A DNA stretch of 32,154 bases from Myxococcaceae bacterium (GCA_019694595.1 JAIBBQ010000059.1:1-32154), one strand, 5' to 3'; positions 19,852 through 28,743 are shown, numbered from the stretch's first letter. The notes: generated from the letters alone by a model not told the origin. Numbers and translations: made by a program.

Positions 19852-20804
19852 CGCTGGATCGTCCCCACCCCGCCCGGCACCAGCCCGCGGAGCATCGGGT
19901 TCCCGAGGATGGCCGGGTTGTTCAGCATCGGGTTGTTGAGCAGGCCCTGCGGCACGCCGGGTGCCGCGCGCCCGCCCGCCGCGCCGTTGGCCCACTGGTC
20001 GGCGGGCACCACCGGCGTGTTGTCGCGCGGGTCCACCATGCCGCCGTTGGGCCCCGCGACCGCGTTGGGCACCGGCAGGCCGTTGTCCTGGCGCACGAAG
20101 CCGGTCGGCGCCGAGCCGGGCGCGCCCGCGACCCCCGCGCCCTGCGCCACGCCGCCGTTGCGGTCGGAGCCCGGGCCCATGGAGACGACGTGGGTCACCA
20201 GGTCGAAGCTCTCGGTGAGCTTGCCTTCCTTCCAGGTCACCGTGAGGTGCACCTCGCGCACGCTCTTGGTGAGCGTGTCGACCAGCTGCTGGAACTGGCC
20301 CTGGGCGAGGCCCGCCGCCGGGCCCAGCGCCGAGAGGATGCCGCCGCCCGAGCCACCACCCGAGCCGCCCAGCGCGCCGGCGAGGCCCGGGGGCGCCTTG
20401 CCGGCCGAACCGCCGAAGAGCGCGCCCAGGCCGGAGAGGTCGGGCGCCCCGTCCTTGCCGCCGCCGCCCATGGGCAGGTTGAACAGCGCTCCGATGAGCA
20501 CGTCGGGCGAGAGCCCCTGCGTCTTGGGGGCGATGATCTTCGCGCGCCACTTGTACGACGGCCACCCGTCGTCGCTGAAGTCGCCGGCCTGCTCGTCGTC
20601 GTCGAGGCTGAAGCCCTTGTCGTAGAGCTCCTGCTCGAGGTCGGTCATCTTCGAGCGGGCGAGCAGCGTCGCCACGGTGAGCTTCTTCGCGTAGACGTGC
20701 GAGTAGACCGCCTGCGAGCTGATGTCGAAGATCGCCAGCAGCGACACCCCGAGGATGCCCAGCGCCACCAGCGCTTCGAGCAGCGTGAAGCCCCGGGCGG
20801 TCAT
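19848..20804 (-). CDS. gspI: Type II secretion minor pseudopilin I, greatly enlarged
   Basis: This 318-residue pseudopilin has leader MTARG, cleavage before F6 (FTLLEALVALGILGVS) and Glu at mature position 5. A standard GspI is about 120-130 residues. Here a Gly/Ala/Pro-rich insertion (about 112-168, including GGSGGGSGGG) splits the domain. The returning beta strands VREVHLTVTWKEGKLTESFDLVTHVV (182-207) match a normal GspI C-terminus. A further tail of about 110 residues follows, low in complexity and ending in NP repeats (NNPMLNNPAILGNPML). The frame is uninterrupted and the ends overlap gspH and gspJ by 4 bp each, so the enlargement is not an assembly artefact of a shifted frame. Confidence 0.92.
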   Translation of the reverse strand: MTARGFTLLEALVALGILGVSLLAIFDISSQAVYSHVYAKKLTVATLLARSKMTDLEQELYDKGFSLDDDEQAGDFSDDGWPSYKWRAKIIAPKTQGLSPDVLIGALFNLPMGGGGKDGAPDLSGLGALFGGSAGKAPPGLAGALGGSGGGSGGGILSALGPAAGLAQGQFQQLVDTLTKSVREVHLTVTWKEGKLTESFDLVTHVVSMGPGSDRNGGVAQGAGVAGAPGSAPTGFVRQDNGLPVPNAVAGPNGGMVDPRDNTPVVPADQWANGAAGGRAAPGVPQGLLNNPMLNNPAILGNPMLRGLVPGGVGTIQR

Positions 20805-21496
20805 GACCTGGGCACCTCGAGCTCCTCGGCCACGGTGGACACCTTGCCGGTGAGCGGCTGGAGCGACAGCGTCCACACGTTGCTGCCCTGGCGCACGGTG
20901 ACCTGCGCGCGCTCGGTGTAGCCCTGGGGGAAGAAGTACAGGTACGCCAGGCCCGACTTCGCGGGCTCACGCTGGTGCCGGGTCCACACCGACAGCCGCA
21001 CGCTGGGCGGCAGCTCCTTCTCGTGGACGTCGTCGGAATCGAAGGCCTGGAAGGCGGCGGCCGACTCCACCCGTTCCTTCTCGCGCGCCATCAGCTCCTG
21101 CACCGACGGAGCGCTGTCGGAGTCGAGCCGGCGGTACGGGTCGTCCTTCGGGCGGGGCGGGTTCTTGAGCTTGTCTTCCCGGTCCTTGCTCGCGGAGCGC
21201 AGCTCTTCGATGCGATCGCGGGTGGCGGTGATCGCCGCCTTGGCGCACTCGGCCCGGTACTTCACGCTGCCGTCCTCGTCCTTGAGGCCGGGCAGCTCGA
21301 ACACCAGCCGGCACGTCTTCCCGGTGAGGTTGGCGGTGTCGTACAGCGTGCGGATGACGCCGGCGAGCTCGCCGGTGGCGCTCTTGGCCTTGGTGCCGGT
21401 GAGCGCGCCGATGCCCATCACCACCGCGCCGATCATGATGGCGATGATGCCCATCGCCACCGTCAGCTCGATGAGCGTCATGCCCCGGCGGCTCAT
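20801..21496 (-). CDS. gspH: Type II secretion minor pseudopilin H
   Basis: A 231-residue pseudopilin: leader MSRRG, cleavage before M6 (MTLIELTVAMGIIAIM), Glu at mature position 5. It is longer than the usual 150-190 residues because of a charged stretch in the middle (about 100-150, with DRIEELRSASKDREDKLKN). The ATG overlaps the stop of the 44-codon ORF (ATGA, 21493-21496), which fixes the start; a longer in-frame ATG at 21571 lies inside that ORF. GspH sits below the tip complex of the pseudopilus. Confidence 0.92.
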   Translation of the reverse strand: MSRRGMTLIELTVAMGIIAIMIGAVVMGIGALTGTKAKSATGELAGVIRTLYDTANLTGKTCRLVFELPGLKDEDGSVKYRAECAKAAITATRDRIEELRSASKDREDKLKNPPRPKDDPYRRLDSDSAPSVQELMAREKERVESAAAFQAFDSDDVHEKELPPSVRLSVWTRHQREPAKSGLAYLYFFPQGYTERAQVTVRQGSNVWTLSLQPLTGKVSTVAEELEVPRS

Positions 21497-21627
21497 CGCG
21501 CCACCCGCCAGAGCAGCTCGAGCACCACCCAGGCGCCCGCGCCCAGGCAGAGCACCGCCCCCACCGTCCACGGCTGCAGGGCCGTGGTCGGGTCGTCCTT
21601 GCGGCCGGTGGGAGGCGGCTGGGTCAC
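21493..21627 (-). CDS. orf44: small single-pass membrane protein between gspG and gspH
   Basis: A 44-residue ORF with a GTG start one base after the gspG stop. An AAGGA ribosome-binding site lies five bases upstream, inside the end of gspG (21633-21637), and its TGA overlaps the gspH ATG. The product has a polar, proline-rich N-terminus (TQPPPTGRKDDPTTALQP) and one hydrophobic helix (about residues 20-40, WTVGAVLCLGAGAWVVLELL) ending in RVAR. The ribosome-binding site and exact fit between two genes support it being translated. I do not recognise a family; a platform or pseudopilus accessory subunit would fit the context, but this is inference. Confidence 0.6.
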   Translation of the reverse strand: MTQPPPTGRKDDPTTALQPWTVGAVLCLGAGAWVVLELLWRVAR

Positions 21628-21628
21628 G

Positions 21629-22042
21629 TCAGTCCTTGCAGGCCTGGTCGAGGTTCTTGGACGAGATGTCGGCGTCCCACTTCTCGCCGCCGGGGGCCTT
21701 GTCCTTGCCGTACGAGGTGATGGCCGGCTTGCCGCCCTCGTTCAGGTACAGGTAGTCGCTGTCCCAGGGGTCCTTGGTCTTCTCGACGATCTGCGAGTCG
21801 ATCAGCGCCTTCAGGCCGGTGCCGGTGTCGGGGTAGTTGCCCTTCTTCGCGTAGTAGATCTTGAGCCCGTTCATCAGGGTCGCGATGTCTTCCTTCGCGG
21901 TCTTGCACTTGGCGGCGTCGAGCTGGGGAATCACCGCCACCGTCACCGCCGCGGTCAGCAGCGCGAGAATGGTGATCACCACGATGATCTCGATCAGCGT
22001 CATGCCGCGGGCGCGGCGCATCTTGAGTCGGCGGGTCTGCAT
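21629..22042 (-). CDS. gspG: Type II secretion major pseudopilin G
   Basis: A 137-residue major pseudopilin, the main subunit of the secretion piston. The leader MQTRRLKMRRARG is cleaved before M14 (MTLIEIIVVITILALL), with Glu at mature position 5. The C-terminal calcium-site region is recognisable (DPWDSDYLYLNEGG, then GGEKWDADIS). The ATG at 22042 is supported by GAGGAG six bases upstream, the strongest ribosome-binding site in the operon, as expected for its most abundant product. Internal ATGs nearer the leader end have no such site. Confidence 0.95.
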   Translation of the reverse strand: MQTRRLKMRRARGMTLIEIIVVITILALLTAAVTVAVIPQLDAAKCKTAKEDIATLMNGLKIYYAKKGNYPDTGTGLKALIDSQIVEKTKDPWDSDYLYLNEGGKPAITSYGKDKAPGGEKWDADISSKNLDQACKD

Positions 22043-22056
22043 TGCGGCTCCTCGGG

Positions 22057-22176
22057 TCAAACGTAGAGTGCGATTCCAACCACCAGCAGGCCCGCGGCCA
22101 GCGCGAGCAGCGTCGCGGTGGCGACGCCCTGGATCCAACGGTCGAGCCACCGGTCTTCTTTCACGAGCAGCTTCAT
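22057..22176 (-). CDS. orf39: small single-pass membrane protein between gspF and gspG
   Basis: A 39-residue ORF whose ATG overlaps the gspF TGA (ATGA, 22173-22176) and which ends 14 bp before the gspG start. The product has a charged N-terminus (MKLLVKEDRWLDRWIQG) and a single hydrophobic helix (about 16-37, ending GIALYV). No separate ribosome-binding site is seen, so translation would depend on coupling to gspF. The fit to the operon and the amphipathic-then-hydrophobic design favour a real membrane microprotein. No family is recognised. Confidence 0.6.
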   Translation of the reverse strand: MKLLVKEDRWLDRWIQGVATATLLALAAGLLVVGIALYV

Positions 22177-23435
22177 TGAATGGCCGTGTTCATCTGCAAG
22201 ATGGGCATCAGGATCGAGAAGGCCACGAAGGCGATCACCCCGCCCATGGCCACGATCATCAGCGGCTCGAGCAGGCTGGTGAGCGCGCCGATGCGCACCT
22301 CGACCTGCGACTCGTAGCTGTCGGCGACGTTCACCAGCATGTCTTCCAGCTGGCCCGAGCGCTCGCCGATCGCCACCATGTGGTACACCAGCGGCGGGAA
22401 CTCGCCCGAGCGCTTGAGCGGCGCCGCGATGCTCTCGCCTTCGCGAATCGAGTCGCGGGCCTTGTCCACCACGTCGGCGAGCACCGAGTTGGTGATCACG
22501 TTCTTGACGATGTCCATCGACGTCAGCAGCGGCACGCCGCTCTTGAGCAGGGTGGCGAGCGTGCGGGTGAAGCGAGCCACCGACAGCATGCGCACCAGGC
22601 CGCCCAGCACCGGCGCCTTCAGGATCAGGCGGTCGAACTGCGGCTTGCCCTTCTCGCTGCGGGTCCACACCACCAGCGCGACGATCGACCCGATGAGCAG
22701 CGGGAAGATCACGAACCACCAGTTCTGCAGCAGGTTGCTGGTGAAGATCAGCGTGCGCGTGGTCCACGGCAGCGTGGCCTTCATGTCGTCGAAGATCTTG
22801 GTGACCTTGGGCACCACCACGGTCATCAGCAGCACCAGCACGCCGCCGCCCATGACCGCCATGATCATCGGGTACATCATGGTGCCCAGCACCTTCTGCC
22901 GCAGGCGCGCCTGGCCTTCGGTGAACTCCGCCAGCCGCACCAGCACCGAGTCCAGCGCGCCGGAATGCTCGCCCGCGCGGATCATGTTCACGTAGAGGTT
23001 GCCGAACACCTTCACGTGGTGCTGCAGGGCGTCGCCCAGCGAGCTGCCTTCGTTCACCCGCTGCTTCACGTCGGACAGCACCCGCTTGAGCTGTTCCTTC
23101 TCGACCTGGTCCACCAGCGCCGAGAGCGCTTCCACCAGCGTCACGCCGGCGTGGAGCAGGGTGGCGAGCTGCCGGGTGGTGATCGCGATGTCGTCGGTGT
23201 TCACCCGGCCGCGGGCGAACTTGCGGAGGTTGACGTCCTTGCTCAGGGCCGCGGTGGCGCTCGCGCCGGCCTTGCGCACCGCCGCGCCCGCGCCGTCGGC
23301 CTGGCCCAGCACGTCGGTGAGGAAGACCCCTTCCTTGCGCAGCAGCGCGCGCAGGGTCTTCGGGCTCTCGGCTTCCTTGAGCCCGGTCACCGCCTTGCCG
23401 GCCTCGGACAGGCCCTTGAACTCGAAGACCGGCAC
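22173..23435 (-). CDS. gspF: Type II secretion inner-membrane platform protein F
   Basis: A 420-residue polytopic protein at the core of the inner-membrane platform, where it meets GspE. It has two similar cytosolic helical domains (about 78-185 and 275-385; note TTRQLATLLHAGVTLVEAL and FTRTLATLLKSGVPLLTSM) and three membrane helices (about 186-208, 239-258 and 391-411). The N-terminal segment MPVFEFKGLSEAGKAVTG is typical. The GTG start shares one base with the gspE TAG (TAGTG). Confidence 0.95.
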   Translation of the reverse strand: MPVFEFKGLSEAGKAVTGLKEAESPKTLRALLRKEGVFLTDVLGQADGAGAAVRKAGASATAALSKDVNLRKFARGRVNTDDIAITTRQLATLLHAGVTLVEALSALVDQVEKEQLKRVLSDVKQRVNEGSSLGDALQHHVKVFGNLYVNMIRAGEHSGALDSVLVRLAEFTEGQARLRQKVLGTMMYPMIMAVMGGGVLVLLMTVVVPKVTKIFDDMKATLPWTTRTLIFTSNLLQNWWFVIFPLLIGSIVALVVWTRSEKGKPQFDRLILKAPVLGGLVRMLSVARFTRTLATLLKSGVPLLTSMDIVKNVITNSVLADVVDKARDSIREGESIAAPLKRSGEFPPLVYHMVAIGERSGQLEDMLVNVADSYESQVEVRIGALTSLLEPLMIVAMGGVIAFVAFSILMPILQMNTAIQ

Positions 23436-25255
23436 TAGATGTCTTCCTGGGTGACCGAGAGGACCTCGGCGATCGACGTCTCGCCCATCGCCACCTTGCG
23501 CGCGCCGTCGTCGAGCAGCGTGAGCATGCCCTTGTCCATCGCGCGCTTCTTGATGGTGTTGGAATCGACGTTCTTCAGCACCAGCTGGCGGATGTCGTCG
23601 TCGACCAGCAGGAACTCGTAGATGCCGGTGCGGCCCTTGTAGCCGTTGCGGTTGCAGGTCGTGCACGGCACCTGCTTGCCGTCGGGCGAGGTGATGGACC
23701 CCGAGGCGCGGAACACCCGCTCGCCGCCGATGGCGCGGAAGCGCTCGCGGGTCATGCCCAGCTTGCCGAGCTCTTCCTCGCTGGGCACGTACGACTGCCG
23801 GCAGTCGGGGCAGATTCGGCGGACCAGGCGCTGCGCCAGCACCGCGGTGAGCGAGCTCGCCACCAGGAACGGCTCGATGCCCATCTCCACCAGGCGGGTC
23901 ACCGCGCCCGCGGAGTCGTTGGTGTGCACGGTCGAGAACACCAGGTGGCCGGTGAGCGACGCCTGGATCGCGATCTCCGCCGTCTCCTTGTCGCGGATCT
24001 CGCCGACCATGATCACGTCGGGGTCCTGGCGGAGGAAGCTGCGCAGCCCGCTGGCGAAGGTGAGCCCGATCTTGGGCGAGATCGCCATCTGCCCGATGCC
24101 CTTGAGCTGGTACTCGACCGGGTCCTCGACGGTGAGGATGTTCACTTCCGGGCTGTTGATGCGCGAGAGCGCGCCGTAGAGCGTGGTGGTCTTGCCCGAG
24201 CCGGTCGGGCCGGTCACCAGCACGATGCCGTGCGAGCGGCGAATCACCTCGTCCATCGACTTGAGGATCTCGGTCCCCATGCCGATCTCGCTCAGGTCGA
24301 TCAGCGTCGAGCTCTTGTCGAGCAGACGCATCACGATGCGCTCGCCGTGGCTGGTGGGAATGGTCGACACGCGGATGTCGATGTCGCGGCCCGCGAGCTT
24401 GATGCGGATGCGGCCGTCTTGCGGCAGGCGCTTCTCGGCGATGTTGAGCTGCGCCATGATCTTCACGCGGCTCAGGATCGAGCTCTGGTACCGCTTGGGC
24501 GGCTTGATCACTTCCTGCAGCACGCCGTCGATGCGGAAGCGCACGATGAGCTCGCGTTCCATCGGCTCGACGTGAATGTCGCTCGCCCGTTCCTTCGCCG
24601 CGCGGAACAGCAGCGAGTTGACCAGGCGAATGATCGGCGCTTCGTCGCCGGTGTCGAGCAGGTCCTGCGCTTCCTCGAGCGACTGCTCGGCGGAATCGAG
24701 GTCCTGCGCTTCCATCTCGTCGACGACCTGCTCCGCCTCGTTGAGCGCGCGGTCGTAGACCTGGTTGATGACGTCGATGATCGCGCTCGCCAGCGCGAGC
24801 CGCGGGCTCACGTCGCGCTGCAGCAGCATGCGCGCGTGGTCGAGCACCGCGGTGTCGAACGGGTCGGCCAGCGCCACCGCCACCACGTCGCCTTCGGTCT
24901 TCAGCGGCAGCAGGTGGTGCTGCTTGGCGAAGTTGATGGGCACCTGGCGGACGAGCTCGGGGTCGACGTCGTCGCTGGTGAGCGAAGGGATGAGCTCGAG
25001 GTCGAGCTGCGCGGCCAGCGCCTTGGCCACGTCGAGCTCGGTGACCGCCTTGAGCTGCACCAGGATCTCGCCCAGGCGCCCGCCCTTGTCCTTCTGCAGG
25101 GCAAGCGCCTCGTCGAGCTTCTCGGGCGACAGGCCGCACGACTGCAGCAGGATCTGGCCCAGCGGCCGGCCGAACAGGTACGCCGGGCCGTGCGCCACCA
25201 TCTGGGTGCGCTCGACGGTGGTGGGCTCCGCGGTGAGGTCGTCAGGCTCGGCCAT
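23435..25255 (-). CDS. gspE: Type II secretion ATPase E
   Basis: A 606-residue secretion ATPase that powers the pseudopilus. Motifs: Walker A GPTGSGKTTT (349-358), Asp box EDPVEYQ (377-383), Walker B DPDVIMVGEIRD (411-422), His box STVHTNDS (441-448), and a zinc-binding CPDC (482-485) with CTTC (531-534). The N-terminus holds two MshEN-like repeats, LGQILLQSCGLS..LDEALALQ (32-54) and RLGEILVQLKAVT..VAKALAAQ (60-83). In other secretion ATPases such repeats bind c-di-GMP; here the first lacks the leading Arg and the second has Lys in place of the motif Gly. The ATG is 3 bp after the gspD stop. Confidence 0.96.
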   Translation of the reverse strand: MAEPDDLTAEPTTVERTQMVAHGPAYLFGRPLGQILLQSCGLSPEKLDEALALQKDKGGRLGEILVQLKAVTELDVAKALAAQLDLELIPSLTSDDVDPELVRQVPINFAKQHHLLPLKTEGDVVAVALADPFDTAVLDHARMLLQRDVSPRLALASAIIDVINQVYDRALNEAEQVVDEMEAQDLDSAEQSLEEAQDLLDTGDEAPIIRLVNSLLFRAAKERASDIHVEPMERELIVRFRIDGVLQEVIKPPKRYQSSILSRVKIMAQLNIAEKRLPQDGRIRIKLAGRDIDIRVSTIPTSHGERIVMRLLDKSSTLIDLSEIGMGTEILKSMDEVIRRSHGIVLVTGPTGSGKTTTLYGALSRINSPEVNILTVEDPVEYQLKGIGQMAISPKIGLTFASGLRSFLRQDPDVIMVGEIRDKETAEIAIQASLTGHLVFSTVHTNDSAGAVTRLVEMGIEPFLVASSLTAVLAQRLVRRICPDCRQSYVPSEEELGKLGMTRERFRAIGGERVFRASGSITSPDGKQVPCTTCNRNGYKGRTGIYEFLLVDDDIRQLVLKNVDSNTIKKRAMDKGMLTLLDDGARKVAMGETSIAEVLSVTQEDI

Positions 25256-25258
25256 GGC

Positions 25259-27805
25259 TCACTCGATCTTGCCGGGCTGCACCTGCAGGCGGTCGGGGGA
25301 AGGGGGCGGCTGCACCGGCACCGGAGAGGTGGGGTTCACCGTCACCGGCACGTCGGGCGTGCCCGGCGGCGGCGCCACCGGCGCGGCCCCTGCGGGCGCA
25401 TCGGAACCGGGCGTGGCCGACGGCACCGGGGCGATCAGCTTCTCGCCCGGCAGACCGGCGCCGCCGTTCTCGAGCTTGCCCGACTCCTTGGCCACGATCT
25501 GGTTCATGCGCGCCAGCGGGCCCGCCTTGCGCGAGTAGTCGATCACCACGTCGTAGCTGGTCGACGCGCCGTAGAACTGCTCCACGAACTGCTGCCGTTC
25601 CTTGAGCTTGCGCTCGAAGATGCGGCGGAAGTCGCTCGAGTCCTTGATGATGTACGGCGTCAGGAACAGCAGCAGGTTGGTCTTCACCTTCTTGCGCGTC
25701 TGCGAGCGGAAGAGGTTGCCCACGAGCGGGATGTCGCCGAGCAGCGGCACCTTGGACACGCCCTCGATGGTGCGGTCCTGCATGATGCCGCCGATCACCA
25801 CCGTCTCCTGGTCCTTGGCGACCACGGTGGTCTTGGCGCTGCGCTTCGAGGTGGTGGGGCCGAGCACCGGGTCGCTGGACGCGATCTCCTCGATCTGCTC
25901 GGAGATCACGAGCCGCACGTAGTCGCTCTCGTTGATCTGCGGCTTCACCGACAGCTTGAGGTCGACGTTCTGGCGGTTGATGCTGCCGAACGGCGAGCCG
26001 AGGCCGCCGAGCGCGCCCAGACCGCCGAGTGCGCCGGTGTTGAGGCCGGGAATCGAGCTGCCCAGGCCCGCCAGGCTGCCCAGCGAGCCGGTGGAGAAGC
26101 CCGACTGGAACGGCACGTTCTGGCCGACGGTGATCTCGGCTTCTTCGTTGTCGGTGGTGAGCAGGTGCGGCGTCGAGAGCACGTTGACGTCGGAGCTCTT
26201 CTGCATCGCGTTCAGCACCACGCCGAACGCGGGGATCTGGATGCCGCCCAGCGTCAGGTTGGGGATCACCGGGCCCTGCAAGCCCGCGAGGAAGCCGCCC
26301 AGGCTCGCCAGGTTGGTGAGGCTCAGGCTCGGCGGCAACCCGCCCGACGTGTACTTGGTGCCGAGGACCACGGGGATCGGGCCGTTGTCGGTGGGGATCG
26401 CCACGCCCCCGTGCAGGTTCACCCCGAGCTCCGACTGGCGGTCGAGGTTCACTTCCATGATCACCGCTTCGACGAAGACCTGCCGCCGCTGGATGTCGAG
26501 CTTCTCGATCACCCGCAGGAGCGAGCGGAAGTCGGACTGGCTGGCAATCACCACCAGCGCGTTGGTCGCCTTGTCCGCCGAGACCTTCACCTCGCCCGAG
26601 AACAGCTCCGCCGCGGTGGTGGGCCGCGCCGCGCCCGCCGCCGGGGGCGGGGTGGGGGTCTTGGGGCGGTTCGCGGTGCCCTGCGCCAGCGTCTGCAGGG
26701 TGGCCGCCACTTCCTCGGCGTTGGCGTTCTCGAGGTAGAGCACGTTGATGCGGCCTTCGCCGGAGATCGGAATGTCGATCTCGCGGATGAGCGCCATGAT
26801 CCGTTCCATCGCCGCGGGCGAGGCGATGACGATCAGCTTGTTGGTGCGCTCGTCGGGAATGAGCTGCGACAGCGTCGCCGGCCCGGTGCTCTCGGGGGTC
26901 GCGGGCGAGCCGGGCGACGCCGCCTGGTTCGCGGGCAGCGGCGCCACCGCGCCGGGGCGCTGACCCGGCCGGGGAGTGCGCGACTCGAAGAGCTTGGTGA
27001 CCTTGTCCGCGATCTCCTGCGCGGTGGCGTACTGGATCTGCAGCACCCGCACCTCGTCGCTGGAAGCGCGCGAGTCGAGCTGCTCCACCACCTTCTCGAG
27101 GCGGTGAATGTTCGAGCCCAGGTCGTTGACGATGATGGTGTCGGGCTGGAACGGAATGGTGTCGCCCGACGGGGTGACCAGCTGCTGCAGCACGCCGCGC
27201 AGCTGCTCGATCTCCACGTACTTCACCTTGAACATCCGGGTGACCATCTGCTCGTTGGTCGTGTACTCGGCGGTGGGGTCGATGATCGTCGGAATGGGGA
27301 ACTGCTTCGCGCGCTGCTTGTCGACGATCTTGAGGAACTTGCCGTGCTCGTAGACGGCCAGGCTGTTGGCATCGAGCGCGGCGAGGAACGCGGCGTAGAA
27401 CTGGTCGCCGGTCACCTCGACCTTGCCGTTCTCGGGGCCGATGATGGAGATCTTCCCGCGGATGTTCTCGGGGAGAATGAAGGTCTTGCAGGTCGCGTCG
27501 GAGACGGTCTGCACCAGCTTCTCGAGCTCGACCTTGTCGAAGTAGATGTTGTACTTCGCCTTGCGCCGCAGCTCCTCGCAGGAGCGCTTGGTGGGGGCCA
27601 CCGTGGCCTCGCCGGCCGCGGCACCTCCGGCAGCAGCGCCGCCCGCGGGCGGAGCACCGGCCGGTGCAGCACCGGGGGCAGGGGGCGTGGCGCCCAGCGG
27701 CGTCGCCTCCAGCGGGCGGAGGCGGCGGTCAGGCCGGGGGAGCTGCGGCTGCGCCAGGGCAGAGGCGGCCAGCAGGACGACGATCGCGATGAGCGGGCGG
27801 TTCAT
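25259..27805 (-). CDS. gspD: Type II secretion outer-membrane secretin D
   Basis: This 848-residue protein forms the outer-membrane channel. A signal peptide (about 1-18, ending ALA) is followed by a Pro/Ala/Gly-rich linker (30-70), the N0 domain (about 84-165), N1 to N3 (about 185-440, with Pro-rich inserts at 278-310 and 378-397), and the secretin core (443-720) with VPLLGDIPLVGNLFR (686-700). A Gly/Leu/Ser repeat (568-608, such as TGSLGSLAGLGSS and TGALGGLGALGGLG) sits in the gate-loop part of the barrel. The C-terminal 65 residues are proline-rich with no clear pilotin-binding motif. It follows gspC by 11 bp. Confidence 0.96.
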   Translation of the reverse strand: MNRPLIAIVVLLAASALAQPQLPRPDRRLRPLEATPLGATPPAPGAAPAGAPPAGGAAAGGAAAGEATVAPTKRSCEELRRKAKYNIYFDKVELEKLVQTVSDATCKTFILPENIRGKISIIGPENGKVEVTGDQFYAAFLAALDANSLAVYEHGKFLKIVDKQRAKQFPIPTIIDPTAEYTTNEQMVTRMFKVKYVEIEQLRGVLQQLVTPSGDTIPFQPDTIIVNDLGSNIHRLEKVVEQLDSRASSDEVRVLQIQYATAQEIADKVTKLFESRTPRPGQRPGAVAPLPANQAASPGSPATPESTGPATLSQLIPDERTNKLIVIASPAAMERIMALIREIDIPISGEGRINVLYLENANAEEVAATLQTLAQGTANRPKTPTPPPAAGAARPTTAAELFSGEVKVSADKATNALVVIASQSDFRSLLRVIEKLDIQRRQVFVEAVIMEVNLDRQSELGVNLHGGVAIPTDNGPIPVVLGTKYTSGGLPPSLSLTNLASLGGFLAGLQGPVIPNLTLGGIQIPAFGVVLNAMQKSSDVNVLSTPHLLTTDNEEAEITVGQNVPFQSGFSTGSLGSLAGLGSSIPGLNTGALGGLGALGGLGSPFGSINRQNVDLKLSVKPQINESDYVRLVISEQIEEIASSDPVLGPTTSKRSAKTTVVAKDQETVVIGGIMQDRTIEGVSKVPLLGDIPLVGNLFRSQTRKKVKTNLLLFLTPYIIKDSSDFRRIFERKLKERQQFVEQFYGASTSYDVVIDYSRKAGPLARMNQIVAKESGKLENGGAGLPGEKLIAPVPSATPGSDAPAGAAPVAPPPGTPDVPVTVNPTSPVPVQPPPSPDRLQVQPGKIE

Positions 27806-27816
27806 GGTCAGGGGGT

Positions 27817-28743
27817 TCAGCGGACGTTGTACGTCTTGCGCACGGCAGTGCCGTTGCGATCGACTTCGATGTCGATGCGCGAGGCCTCTTTGAGCTTGGA
27901 GTAGATCTCCAGCGCCTTCTCCGGGCTGTTCAGGTCGTACCCGTTGATGCGCTTGATGACGTCACCGTTCTGGATGCCGATCTTCGTGTAGATGGAGTCG
28001 GGGCGAATCGAGAACAGCTTGAAGCCCTGAGCGACCCCGTCCTTGAAGGCGGGCACGATGCGCGCCTGCATGGCGACGTCGTTCAGGTTGCTGAGCGTCT
28101 TGTCGATCTCCGCGCGCGGCACCTCGTACTCGTTCTCGCTGGTCGACTTGATGCTCGTGCCCAGCGCGACCGACGGCGGCGGACCGTCGCCACCCGGCCG
28201 GGCCGGCGCGGCCACCACGGGCGGCGCGGCGACGATGGGGGCCGAGCCGTCGCCCGGCGTGCCGTCGATGTACTCGCGGCGCCCGTTGTTGAGGATGATC
28301 ACCTTCTCGCGCTCGATGCTGAGCACCCGCGCCCCCTGGATGGTGTCGCCCACCAGATAGGTCTGCGTCTTGAGCGTCACCACGTCCTGGATGGAGGCGA
28401 TCGACAGTTCCTCGATGCTCGCCACCGCGGTCCCCAGCAGCTTGACGCGCAGGCTCGTGCGCACCGGCGGCGAGACCAGGTCTTCCTTGGGCGTCGATGG
28501 CTCCTTCACCACCGGCTCCGGTTCTGGCACCTTGAGGCCAGTGACCTTGGCGACCTTCTCCATGCTGAGCAGCGCCACCGGGTCGACGGTGAGCGGGCGC
28601 GATGCCGCCCTCGGCGCTCCCGACGGCACCGGCACCAGCTGCGACTCGAGGAACGCGTTGGCGGTCCGCGCGATCAGCAGCATCACCAGGCTGATGAAGA
28701 CCAGGTGGACGATCCAGAAATGTCGCTTGAAAAGAAACTCCAC
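27817..28743 (-). CDS. gspC: Type II secretion protein C with PDZ domain
   Basis: GspC connects the inner-membrane platform to the secretin. Counted from the longest frame (TTG at 28761), it has one membrane helix (about 16-35), an HR domain (about 100-165), a Pro-rich linker and a C-terminal PDZ domain (about 225-312, with IGIQNGDVIKRINGYDL). The start is uncertain: TTG 28761, GTG 28755 or GTG 28743. I chose GTG 28743, giving MEFLFKRHFWIVHLVF and 308 residues, a short cytosolic tail as usual for GspC. A sigma-54-like promoter also overlaps the upstream candidates. No start has a well-spaced ribosome-binding site. It is the first gene of the operon. Confidence 0.9.
   Translation of the reverse strand: MEFLFKRHFWIVHLVFISLVMLLIARTANAFLESQLVPVPSGAPRAASRPLTVDPVALLSMEKVAKVTGLKVPEPEPVVKEPSTPKEDLVSPPVRTSLRVKLLGTAVASIEELSIASIQDVVTLKTQTYLVGDTIQGARVLSIEREKVIILNNGRREYIDGTPGDGSAPIVAAPPVVAAPARPGGDGPPPSVALGTSIKSTSENEYEVPRAEIDKTLSNLNDVAMQARIVPAFKDGVAQGFKLFSIRPDSIYTKIGIQNGDVIKRINGYDLNSPEKALEIYSKLKEASRIDIEVDRNGTAVRKTYNVR

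Noticed and set aside
23924-27904. A 1,326-codon open frame on the plus strand across gspE and gspD
   Set aside because: It is antisense to gspD and gspE, rich in Arg/His/Leu/Asp repeats as expected from complementing GC-rich codons, and has no domain motif. The same applies to the 1,509-codon frame at 13847-18376 and the 1,622-codon frame at 13911-18779.
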